Positions 1-6,594 of a stretch of 64,000 bases of DNA are shown here, piece by piece. The stretch is from positions 1-64,000 of the forward strand of contig NZ_JAKZGR010000019.1 in the NCBI RefSeq assembly GCF_022549675.1, read 5' to 3'. The position numbers and the translations under genes are program-made. The notes under the pieces were generated by a model. That model did not search any database and had not been told where the DNA came from. It saw only the letters and a program-made list of their open reading frames with translations. Origin of the DNA: Belliella kenyensis (GTDB lineage: Bacteria; Bacteroidota; Bacteroidia; Cytophagales; Cyclobacteriaceae). Within the stretch, counting starts at the first letter, position 1. The number at the start of each line of letters is the position of its first letter.

Positions 1-235
1 CTCTAACAGGATCAGTTATAGAACAAACTTCGTTTCCATTGTCATAACCTGTTGACATTTGATATTCGTTTCTACCAAATTTCCAACTAATGGATTGTGA
101 ATTAAGCTTACCTGTTAAACTTGGTGTACGATTATTAAGAAATACAGAGTAATTTGGTTGTGCATTTTGCGTTTCATCATCGTTAATACAACTTATTAGC
201 GAAATTGTCAGTAATAAAATTAAAATTTTTTTCAT
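1..235 (-). CDS. Putative lipoprotein, partial (C-terminus beyond window start)
   Basis: An open frame runs leftward from an ATG at 235 to the window edge, giving 78 residues without a stop. The N-terminus is a clear lipoprotein signal: two lysines, a hydrophobic stretch and a lipobox ending LISC (Cys about residue 16), followed by an Asp/Asn-rich linker. The mature protein should therefore be lipid-anchored, and in Bacteroidota often at the outer membrane or surface. I recognise no domain in the visible part. It is the first of several minus-strand genes separated by a shared intergenic repeat and may belong to the same accessory segment. Confidence 0.7.
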   Translation of the reverse strand, partial: MKKILILLLTISLISCINDDETQNAQPNYSVFLNNRTPSLTGKLNSQSISWKFGRNEYQMSTGYDNGNEVCSITDPVR

Positions 236-544
236 AATATTTTGTTTTTAATGTTAAATTCCAGTTTACATATTTTTAAAATTTTGACTAACGCAAAGAA
301 AATCGCTTAATTTGGGCTCAATTCGAGGCCTAAATCCTCATTAGTCAGACCGAATTTATCGATTTTTTTTTATTCTCTTAACTAAGCCCAACTTTTTTTT
401 TAGAAACCTTTCAAACCAAATCCCGAACCTTCTTGATCCAATTACTGAATTAATGAAAACGATGGTTGGATCCAAGACATACCGAAAATTCAAATCCCAA
501 CACATAGGGTGGGGGAAGTCATCCTCAAAGCAAACAACCAAAAA

Positions 545-691
545 CTAAAATAACCGATTCCTAAAATCCACCAACCAGCCTACTATTCCACCTAGCAAAC
601 CCTTCACCTTGCGCATGTCAGTCAATACACCATAAGCGTACACGGCAGCCACTATTCCGATAGCTATCGGAACTATGATAGATGAATGCAT
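545..691 (-). CDS. Possible 48-residue hydrophobic peptide inside repeat A
   Basis: An ATG at 691 opens a 48-codon frame rich in Ile, Val, Gly and Ala, with the segment GIVAAVYAYGVL followed by basic residues and a second hydrophobic stretch GLLGGIVGWLV. The same frame stays open through the equivalent block of the other repeat copy (3224-3336), with changes such as Tyr to Cys and Lys to Arg, but that copy lacks an ATG and has an upstream stop. Three of the five base differences fall at third codon positions, which is too few to prove selection on a protein. It could equally be a structured RNA or neutral repeat. Confidence 0.22.
   Translation of the reverse strand: MHSSIIVPIAIGIVAAVYAYGVLTDMRKVKGLLGGIVGWLVDFRNRLF
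655..672. repeat. 18-bp perfect palindrome
   Basis: TTCCGATAGCTATCGGAA reads identically on both strands. Near-copies occur at 3319-3336 and 22954-22971, always outside genes, so it behaves as a small dispersed intergenic palindrome. Confidence 0.7.
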
Positions 692-759
692 CAATCAAGG
701 ATTTTTTGAGGGCTTTTGGCTAGTGGGCTAAATGTTCGCAGCTGCTTTTGGGTCACTTT

Positions 760-1677
760 CTAATCGTCCCACTTCAGCATAACATCTGCAACACTTTGAT
801 GAACCTTTTTCAACTCGGCAGTCAGTTCTTCATCGTCTAAATTTGCCTGATTTTCCTGTAAAGTTTTCCATAATTTTACAAAAGTGGAAACACCTCCTGC
901 ATCATATATGTCTGCTGCGGCTGAGTGCCAACGACATTGATACCAACCGTAGTTTTGCGGGTGTTTGGTTCCTATTTCATGGTATTTTTCTTCTATGTCT
1001 TTTAAAGAAGTGAAGGCTAAGTTATCTGTTCCACTCGAAATTACCATTTGTGGAAAAACGGTAAGTGCAGGTAACTTGTGGGGTTCATTCTCTGCGATAT
1101 ATGTGTGAAGGAATACGTTGCAAAAAAGTTCCCCTAACCACAAGCGTTGCATATTTAAATTGCCTTGAAAGTGAAATGCATGACCAAGTTCGTGAATGGC
1201 CAACAGGTCAAAAAATGCCCGCATGGTTAGATTGCCGTTTTTGTCAGAATAGGTATTTTTGATTTGGTCAGACAGTTCCGTAGGTAGTTGGCCAACAGCT
1301 GGAATAAAACTTTTCCAAAAATCATTGTCTTCTGAAGCGACTACCAATGTTTGTGTATTAGCGAAATGTGGCATGCCGTAAACAGGAAATGTGGTAAACT
1401 TTTCCCAATCTTTCGGCGAAAGTACCAAAATTGTAATGGAAGGGTCTAAATCAATTAGTGGTTTGTAAAAGGCGATTACGTTGTTACAGGTTTCAGTCAT
1501 TGAAGTTGCCTGATCTTTTGCCCCATCGCTATAGTAGGTCTTTGTTTCTCCAGAACTTTCCAAATGGTTTAGCTCATCATATGATTGCGCCTTAAGACAT
1601 AACGGCAATGCTAAAATCAAGCAAAATACAGATCTTAAATCCATTGTGAATGACATTTTTATTTTTAGCGATTCCAT
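760..1677 (-). CDS. Secreted putative zinc metallopeptidase (HExxH)
   Basis: The frame is open from 1797, but the ATG at 1677 (305 residues) or 1644 is preferred, because the start then lies directly before a signal peptide (MDLRSVFCLILALPLCLKAQ) and the upstream part falls in repeat DNA. The motif HELGH, followed 17 residues later by Glu in WLGELF, fits the gluzincin pattern of two His and a distal Glu binding zinc, with the motif Glu as catalyst. No specific peptidase family is recognised, and the substrate is unknown. It stands alone between two copies of the intergenic repeat, so it looks like a captured single-gene unit. A secreted or periplasmic location is inferred from the signal peptide. 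Confidence 0.72.
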   Translation of the reverse strand: MESLKIKMSFTMDLRSVFCLILALPLCLKAQSYDELNHLESSGETKTYYSDGAKDQATSMTETCNNVIAFYKPLIDLDPSITILVLSPKDWEKFTTFPVYGMPHFANTQTLVVASEDNDFWKSFIPAVGQLPTELSDQIKNTYSDKNGNLTMRAFFDLLAIHELGHAFHFQGNLNMQRLWLGELFCNVFLHTYIAENEPHKLPALTVFPQMVISSGTDNLAFTSLKDIEEKYHEIGTKHPQNYGWYQCRWHSAAADIYDAGGVSTFVKLWKTLQENQANLDDEELTAELKKVHQSVADVMLKWDD

Positions 1678-1729
1678 ATTTTTATGTTTATTAGATTGAA
1701 CCAAATTTGTCAGAGGAGTTGCAGTAAAC

Positions 1730-1850
1730 TTTTGACTAATGCTAAGAAAACCTCTCAAATTTGAGCTGAATTCGAGGCCTAAATCCTGATTAGTCATGCC
1801 TAATTTATCGATTTGTTTTTTATTATCTTAACCATAAGCTTAACTTTATT
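1730..1850. repeat. Intergenic repeat, partial copy A'
   Basis: About 110 bases match 282-395, including the strings TTTTGACTAA, TTCGAGGCCTAAATCCT, ATTAGTCA and AATTTATCGATTT, with scattered substitutions. The remainder of the repeat, including the 113-bp conserved block, is absent here. As in copy A it lies directly upstream of a minus-strand gene start. Confidence 0.65.
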
Positions 1851-1877
1851 CATAAAACTTATTTTTTAAAATGGTAT

Positions 1878-2057
1878 TCATGAATGCTTTGCATTTGTTT
1901 TTCTGGTATCATACTCTTGATTAGAATAGGGTTTAGAGCTAATATAGAACTTTTGGTTTCTGGAAAACTTCTTGTACTCATAAGATAGCTGTCCAAAACT
2001 TTCAAAACTGAAAAGCAAAAGCAAAATGATAAGATGTGTTTTCCTGATAGTGGCCAT
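1878..2057 (-). CDS. Small putative secreted protein, 59 residues
   Basis: The ATG at 2057 begins MATIRKTHLIILLLLFSFES, a good signal peptide ending near FGQ, followed by about 38 polar, Tyr/Lys/Ser-rich residues. The open frame extends upstream to 2117, but the internal ATG fits the signal peptide better. It may be a genuine small secreted protein or the 5' remnant of a longer gene that lost its end by recombination at the adjacent repeat. No relatives are recognised. Confidence 0.35.
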   Translation of the reverse strand: MATIRKTHLIILLLLFSFESFGQLSYEYKKFSRNQKFYISSKPYSNQEYDTRKTNAKHS

Positions 2058-2117
2058 CGAAAAGTGTTTAAGACACAGTCTAACTAAAATAATAACTATA
2101 ATAAATAGATAATTCAA

Positions 2118-2500
2118 GATTGGATTTAAACATAGTTGGATTAAGTCGCATCATAGCTATCTTTAATCTTATTTTTTAATCCACTTATAACTTCACAGAT
2201 TTTTTAAGAATTATCAATTGTTTTATCTGACTCATTGTTTTTTGTTTTCCAGCCATGTGATTAAAGTTAGAGATTTTTTAAAAGTATCCGCTATAAAATC
2301 AAAACCATTCATTCGAGGGGTCAACATCCGCCAGAATGTCAGTCGATTCTGGCCATTCAGGACACTTGCTCTGATCAAAATCATTCTGGGTTAGGGGGAT
2401 CCCGAGAATCGGGACAAGCTATGCTCCAGAATATTCAACAGATTACTAGAGCTCTGTGAGCGATATAGGAAGAGGTTTTTTCTTTGCTTATTCATTTGAA
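2118..2500. other. Gene-free stretch with short inverted repeats
   Basis: No convincing gene is seen. Bases 2310-2445 contain several short hairpins: CCAGAAT/ATTCTGG around 2332-2357, and TCCCGA/TCGGGA around 2399-2413. The string GGGGTCAACATCCGCCAGAAT near 2317 resembles the repeated end motifs of IS21-family elements as I remember them, so this may be an insertion-sequence scar. That is a weak inference, since no transposase is present. Confidence 0.4.
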
Positions 2501-2950
2501 TCAGTCTATAATTATAATACGTAAATCATCTTTAGTTCCAAATTGTCGGTCAGAACCAGCAGATATGAGCTCCATAGATTGATCACCTTTTTTAGATAGT
2601 TTGTAAGGAGTTTCCCAATAATCTTCTTTCCAATTCTTTTTCAAAGGATTCTTCCTAATGAGTTCCTCTATAGAATCTGGAAAACCCTTGTTGTCCTTTT
2701 TAAACTTAATTATAGACTTTTTCATCTCTGACATTTCTTTTTCAGTTCTCTTTTGCTCCATTGGAAAATCATTGCTAAAAAACATCACTATTGCGAAGAT
2801 TCCCATCAAAAGAAATCCAAAAAAAACGAGAAAATCGCTCGGTAGGATCCAACCAGCGAACCATGGCAAGTCCTTTCCTTTTTTTCTTCGATATTTATAC
2901 CAAATATCTAGAATGATAAGATTAATTATGAGGATTAGTAAGTACGACAT
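2501..2950 (-). CDS. Membrane-anchored protein with GspG-like C-terminal domain
   Basis: The protein has 149 residues. Residues about 1-16 and 37-59 are hydrophobic and probably membrane-spanning, separated by a basic loop. From about residue 75 the sequence follows the pattern of the C-terminal domain of the type II secretion major pseudopilin: the GFPDSIEEL element, KNPL, WKEDYWETPY and the closing SAGSDRQFGTKDDL, which in GspG forms the calcium-binding loop. The class III prepilin leader of true pseudopilins is absent, so this is more likely a domain reused on a membrane anchor than a working pilin. No other secretion gene is nearby. It lies between repeat copies A' and B as a single-gene block. 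Confidence 0.75.
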   Translation of the reverse strand: MSYLLILIINLIILDIWYKYRRKKGKDLPWFAGWILPSDFLVFFGFLLMGIFAIVMFFSNDFPMEQKRTEKEMSEMKKSIIKFKKDNKGFPDSIEELIRKNPLKKNWKEDYWETPYKLSKKGDQSMELISAGSDRQFGTKDDLRIIIID

Positions 2951-3318
2951 TTTTAATTTGAACTAACGAGGTCAAAAACCCTCAAGTCACTCTAATTTAT
3001 CATTTCCCTTTTCAATCTCCTCAACAAAAACCAATTTTCTTTCACAAAACCATTCAAACCAAATCCCGCACCTTTCTGATCCACTTATAGAACCTAAAAA
3101 TCAATCATTAGATTCAACACATACCATATAATCCAATTCCAACACAGAAGCTAGAGACGACCATACGCAAAGCAAAGCAAAACAAAAACTCCTAAATACA
3201 ACCAAAAACCAAAACAAGCGCTACCTAAAATCCACCAACCAGCCTACTATTCCACCTAGCAAACCCTTCACCCTGCGGATGTCAGTCAATACGCCATAGG
3301 CGCACACGGCAGCCACTA

Positions 3319-3336
3319 TTCCGATAGCTATCGGGA
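3319..3336. repeat. 18-bp palindrome, second copy
   Basis: TTCCGATAGCTATCGGGA differs from the copy at 655-672 by one base near its right end. Confidence 0.65.
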
Positions 3337-3371
3337 CCCTGATAGATTTTTTATCCTATCAGGGCTTTTTT
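3337..3371 (+). terminator. Terminator-like hairpin within repeat B
   Basis: CCCTGATAG (3337-3345) pairs perfectly with CTATCAGGG (3356-3364), followed by CTTTTTT on the plus strand. No plus-strand gene lies upstream, so it would terminate a transcript from within the repeat itself. Confidence 0.55.
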
Positions 3372-3430
3372 GTAAGGGCTTTCGGCTAGTTGGCTAAATG
3401 TTATAGGGCGTTTTAATTTCCATTTTCATT

Positions 3431-4114
3431 TTATTCCCTTATTTCTTCTCTTACTGGCATAACGTCTTTTGGAATGTCCGCTTTTGAATTCACGATTATG
3501 TATTCAGTATCAAAAGTTCCTTCATAGCCAAATAATTTCCCCCAAGTTTTGTTACTTACCACTACAGATATTTTAAATTTTTGCTCTTTGTCGTCATACC
3601 ATTCGCAAACATTCGCTTCGCCTGAAAACAGCATTGGAAATTTAAAACCTAAAAATCCTTCATAAAATCTTTGTTCACCTGACCGTAATTTTATACCACC
3701 GTTTTCCGCCACAGTCATTTCAATGTCAACTGCAAGATGTTGATGCGTACCCAAGTAGTCAACAATTCTATTTCTTTGTTCGCTGTATATCATTGTTGCG
3801 TCAAATCTTCTCACTCGCTTTGGAAATTGATATTTACGAACCCAAGTAATGGTTTCTCTTCCAAACTTGTCTTTGTAGGCGTAGTTTTCAATAGTAAATG
3901 GAATTTCTTTCCCTTTCTGCGGGAACATAATGTTTCTCCACGTCCCCATGTATAGAAACGGAAGTGTATATGGTTTTCCATACCAGACACTTTGCATAAC
4001 TCCTTTTCCAATCGAGGCAATTTTGTCATTGCTGTTGAAGCCAAAACGCTTCTGAATTTGTGGATGAAGTTTGTTAAAGTCCGAACCTAAAACTTGTCGG
4101 TATATTGATTTCAT
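3431..4114 (-). CDS. DUF4166 domain protein
   Basis: The start is placed at the ATG at 4114, giving 227 residues. It overlaps the stop of the upstream gene as TAATG, and the family sequence (YRQVLGSDFNKLHPQIQKRF) begins just after it. The open frame continues to 4135, but that ATG lies inside the neighbour. The pattern (an early LGSDF..LHP motif, a GETITWVRKYQFP-like central strand, and the C-terminal region containing FLGFKFPMLF) matches DUF4166, a soluble beta-rich family of unknown biochemical role. In other genomes DUF4166 often accompanies SRPBCC or DoxX-type proteins, as here, which suggests the two products work together, possibly on a lipid-like ligand; that last point is inference. 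Confidence 0.8.
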   Translation of the reverse strand: MKSIYRQVLGSDFNKLHPQIQKRFGFNSNDKIASIGKGVMQSVWYGKPYTLPFLYMGTWRNIMFPQKGKEIPFTIENYAYKDKFGRETITWVRKYQFPKRVRRFDATMIYSEQRNRIVDYLGTHQHLAVDIEMTVAENGGIKLRSGEQRFYEGFLGFKFPMLFSGEANVCEWYDDKEQKFKISVVVSNKTWGKLFGYEGTFDTEYIIVNSKADIPKDVMPVREEIRE

Positions 4115-5016
4115 TATTTCTGTTTTGTTATACAATTTGAAGCCTTTGGTAAAAAGCGGAAATTCAAAATTGCTATTATCGAAAGAGCTATCATTGATAT
4201 GTTTAGCGAAAATGGATTAAATGGAAATGTGAAAATCATCAAGTCGCTAAAAATTGCTCCAACTGTGAGGATACAAAGCCCTAAAATATTTAAATACTGA
4301 AGAACTTTTCTATGAATGAAAATCAATGCAACTCCAAAAGCAATTTCCGCAATTCCTATGATGGTCAAAATATTTTCTTCGTTTCCATTAAATAACCCTG
4401 ATTGTCTTAATATTTCAATTTCCCCTGTGTCAGTAAAAAGTATTTTTGGAATTAGTCCCTGATAAATCCAAATAATTCCTAAAGTTAAATTCACAAGCAA
4501 AACAGAAATTTGAGCATTTAAAGCTTGCTTTGGGTGAAGTCCTTTTTCAATCCAATTTTTCAGGCAATCAAAACTCCAAGCAGTTGCCCAAATCATTAAT
4601 GGTCTGAAAGTAAATTTGTCAATGAGTTTTCCGAAAAGTCCCCAACGTGTTTCATAGTCATAACCTGTAAAAAACTTTATTCCGCCCGATTTTGGGACAT
4701 ATTTCCAATAACCTGAACCTTGTTTGATTAATGAAAATTTACTGTCTGATGAAAATTTTAAAACTGATGTGCTTTCCCCGTTGTCTTTGGTTTTAGTCGC
4801 AACACTTTCTCCGATTCCGTCTACCTTAATTCCAAAGCCAACTTTTGTTGAGTAAAGAAATTTTTGCGGGTCTGTCGGGTCATTTTTTGGTAAGTATTCA
4901 ATCTCTGTAAAACGTAAGTCCCATTGTTGATGAATAGAAGGTTCTTGCGTATTCGTCCACAAAGTGTCAAAGTCACATTTAATTTTCGTTTCAATATATA
5001 GAGGTCGTCTTTTCAA
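4114..5016 (-). CDS. SRPBCC-DoxX-like fusion protein
   Basis: The protein has 300 residues. Residues about 5-135 resemble an SRPBCC/START-type ligand-binding fold: an opening YIETKIKCDFDTLW element, then alternating strands and a central EFATRW-like FTGYDYETRWG segment. After about residue 150 come four hydrophobic segments typical of the DoxX-like family, including a GIAEIAFGVALIF helix. The protein is thus probably an inner-membrane protein with a cytoplasmic hydrophobic-ligand domain. Its stop overlaps the start of the DUF4166 gene, so both are translated together. They sit in a block flanked by inverted 17-bp motifs and were probably acquired as a unit. Biochemical function is unknown. 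Confidence 0.78.
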   Translation of the reverse strand: MKRRPLYIETKIKCDFDTLWTNTQEPSIHQQWDLRFTEIEYLPKNDPTDPQKFLYSTKVGFGIKVDGIGESVATKTKDNGESTSVLKFSSDSKFSLIKQGSGYWKYVPKSGGIKFFTGYDYETRWGLFGKLIDKFTFRPLMIWATAWSFDCLKNWIEKGLHPKQALNAQISVLLVNLTLGIIWIYQGLIPKILFTDTGEIEILRQSGLFNGNEENILTIIGIAEIAFGVALIFIHRKVLQYLNILGLCILTVGAIFSDLMIFTFPFNPFSLNISMIALSIIAILNFRFLPKASNCITKQK

Positions 5017-5138
5017 TTACTGTCGTCTTTTAAAATGCCCTATAACTCAAAAATCTACCTTTAAAACCGGACTTTATTTACTAGTATGAAGAGAGACATG
5101 TCGGGTTTTTCTCAAACTTATACAATTCATTTCAAACA

Positions 5139-5164
5139 AAAAATACCCCGATCAGGGTATTTTT
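5139..5164. terminator. Bidirectional hairpin with A/T tails, orphan
   Basis: AAAAATACCC (5139-5148) pairs perfectly with GGGTATTTT and onward (5155-5164). It lies between two divergently oriented genes, where a terminator has no obvious client. It may be the old 3' end of a gene replaced by the neighbouring cassette. Confidence 0.55.
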
Positions 5165-5386
5165 ATGCTATTTCATTTTATTTGCTGCTATCTGTAGCAT
5201 ACTATTATTTTGATACGGTATGATGCTAAGATATACCATGAAAGCTGTTAAAACCGTTGTCGATGGCTAATCGATTATAATCGGTTATAAACGAATAGAA
5301 CCCGACAGTTTAATTACTTTTTGAAGAATTTTGGTTCATGCTAAATAATTAAGCAGTAAAATCTTAAACCAATAATAACATATATT

Positions 5387-5728
5387 ATGAGCGGAATTAG
5401 AAACAGGGTTCAGCTAATCGGGAGATTGGCTGCCAAACCAGAACTTACTCAGTTCGAAAGTGGAAAGAAAAAGGCTTCTTTTCGCATGGCCACCAATGAG
5501 TATTACAAAAATGCCAATGGTGAAAAGGTAGAGGAGACTACATGGCACAATGTGGTAGCTTGGGACAAAGCTGCAAGTATATTGGAAAAATACACAGATA
5601 AAGGATCTGAAATTGGTATTGTAGGCAAATTGACCAATAGATCCTATGATGACAAAGATGGGAATAAAAGATATGTGACTGAAGTGCTAGCTGATGAAAT
5701 CCTCTTGCTAGGTGAAAAAGCCACTTAA
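5387..5728 (+). CDS. ssb: Single-stranded DNA-binding protein, short form
   Basis: The protein has 113 residues and consists almost only of the OB fold. MSGIRNRVQLIGRLAAKPE, the NEYYKNANGEKVEETTWHNVVAWDKAA segment and the ITGKL-like IVGKLTNRSYDDKDG loop are typical of bacterial SSB. It should bind single-stranded DNA as a tetramer during replication, repair or recombination. The protein ends shortly after the OB fold at GEKAT, lacking the flexible linker and acidic Asp-Asp-Phe tip through which housekeeping SSBs recruit partner proteins. It may therefore be a secondary paralogue, perhaps for recombination or DNA uptake. It is monocistronic, with a strong hairpin terminator downstream, and stands next to the accessory segment. 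Confidence 0.92.
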   Translation: MSGIRNRVQLIGRLAAKPELTQFESGKKKASFRMATNEYYKNANGEKVEETTWHNVVAWDKAASILEKYTDKGSEIGIVGKLTNRSYDDKDGNKRYVTEVLADEILLLGEKAT

Positions 5729-5839
5729 ATCAGAAATTTCTTGTCAAAGGTGGGATACTGATAAATAGGCTTATTTAGCTGATTGCATGCATCAAAATAC
5801 AGTGTTTCCCACGGTGAATTTTGTTACAAATATGCACAT

Positions 5840-5872
5840 GTAACCTTCAGAATATTAAACTCTGAAGGTTAC
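5840..5872. terminator. Bidirectional terminator between ssb and response regulator
   Basis: GTAACCTTCAGA (5840-5851) pairs perfectly with TCTGAAGGTTAC (5861-5872) around a 9-base loop, followed by TTTTATTTTT. It separates two converging genes. Confidence 0.85.
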
Positions 5873-5932
5873 TTTTATTTTTGAAGTATGTGCTTTTTCA
5901 TGATTTCATTCTTGATCTGCTGATTTTTTCAT

Positions 5933-6364
5933 TTATCTGGCAAACACAAAGAATTTATCGATACTATCGATTGTTTCGATATTTTTAGGTTTGATGATGT
6001 AGCCTTGTACATTTTGATTGACATTGATTCTATGTACATCTTCATGGTCTTCGGAGCTACTGAGCACAATGATTTTGAATCTCTCTTTCACCGATTGTTC
6101 TAACTCATCAAACATCTCTAAAAATTCATAGCCATTGAAATCAGGCATGTTTAAGTCTAGAATGATGAGAATGGGCTTTTTGTGGTAATATTCTTTTTGC
6201 AAAGTCATGAGATGTCCCATGTAGTAAAGTGCCTCTAATCCATTGGTAAATCTCCAAAGTTTATGAAAATAACCTGTTTTACGAAAAAGTTTAGAAACCA
6301 AAGTACTGATGACAGGGTCATCATCTACGAGTAACACCGTTTCGTATTGACTTATATTATTCAT
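5933..6364 (-). CDS. Single-domain response regulator
   Basis: The protein has 143 residues and consists of one CheY-like receiver domain. Acidic pocket residues are in VDDDP (Asp15/Asp16), the phosphoacceptor is Asp70 in LILDLNMPDFNG, the switch Ser is in VLSSSED, and the conserved Lys is in IIKPK near the end. There is no output domain, so it should act by protein contact or as a phosphorelay shuttle. No kinase is adjacent; hybrid or orphan kinases such as those at 33-38 kb are possible partners only by inference. It is monocistronic, with a shared terminator downstream. Confidence 0.9.
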   Translation of the reverse strand: MNNISQYETVLLVDDDPVISTLVSKLFRKTGYFHKLWRFTNGLEALYYMGHLMTLQKEYYHKKPILIILDLNMPDFNGYEFLEMFDELEQSVKERFKIIVLSSSEDHEDVHRINVNQNVQGYIIKPKNIETIDSIDKFFVFAR

Positions 6365-6594
6365 GGTAATAATACAAAATAAATTGAAAATGAAAAGAGA
6401 TGATAGTATCGGTTGGGTGATTCGTACTATGACTACTCAAATTACCTAAAATATTAAATCAAATGCAAATCTGCCCAAATAATTCTACTTCTTGTAAAAG
6501 ATTTTAATAACTTTGATAGGATTTTCAGAATCATCTTATAAAAATCTCTTTTCCATCGCTTAGATCCCAATAATTTATTATTTGACGCTTCCCT

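Larger units (their letters stand above)
282..736. repeat. Intergenic repeat, copy A
   Basis: This stretch shares its start (TTTTGACTAA and the following 110 bases) with 1730-1850. Most of its length aligns with 2957-3402. Similarity to the latter is low to moderate across 380-540 but rises sharply over 560-672, where only 5 of about 110 bases differ. Both long copies end at the same string, GGCTAAATGTT, after which the sequences diverge completely into different genes. A 61-codon frame at 356-541 lies inside the repeat; its C-terminal half (GIWFER region) is recognisable in the second copy, so the repeat may derive from decayed coding DNA. Confidence 0.75.
2957..3402. repeat. Intergenic repeat, copy B
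   Basis: This is the second full-length copy, aligned with 282-736. Shared landmarks are ACTAACG at the left, the CAAACCAAATCCCG string, a 113-bp block (3224-3336) about 95 percent identical to 560-672, an 18-bp palindrome and the terminal GGCTAAATGTT. Immediately after the shared end the sequence changes to a different gene block than in copy A. Between the palindrome and the end it carries a perfect terminator-like hairpin that copy A lacks. Confidence 0.75.
3400..5046. mobile_element. Putative gene cassette bounded by inverted 17-bp motifs
   Basis: GTTATAGGGCGTTTTAA (3400-3416) and TTAAAATGCCCTATAAC (5030-5046) are inverted copies of one another with one mismatch. They enclose exactly two translationally coupled minus-strand genes. 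The left motif starts at the last bases of repeat B (GTT), where copies A and B diverge. I see no target-site duplication and no recombinase. The arrangement, gene content between a GTT-type and an AAC-type core, recalls integron cassettes, but the cores do not match the classical GTTRRRY consensus, so the mechanism is open. Confidence 0.45.

Noticed and set aside
356-541. 61-codon minus-strand frame
   Set aside because: It lies wholly inside the degenerate intergenic repeat, and the equivalent region of the other copy has lost its start and diverged. Treated as repeat sequence, possibly of coding ancestry.
2658-2966. 102-codon plus-strand frame
   Set aside because: It is opposite the GspG-like gene, which has a recognisable domain.
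3400-5046. Classical integron cassette
   Set aside because: No integrase gene, and the core sites (GTTATAG) do not fit GTTRRRY. Kept only as a cassette-like hypothesis.
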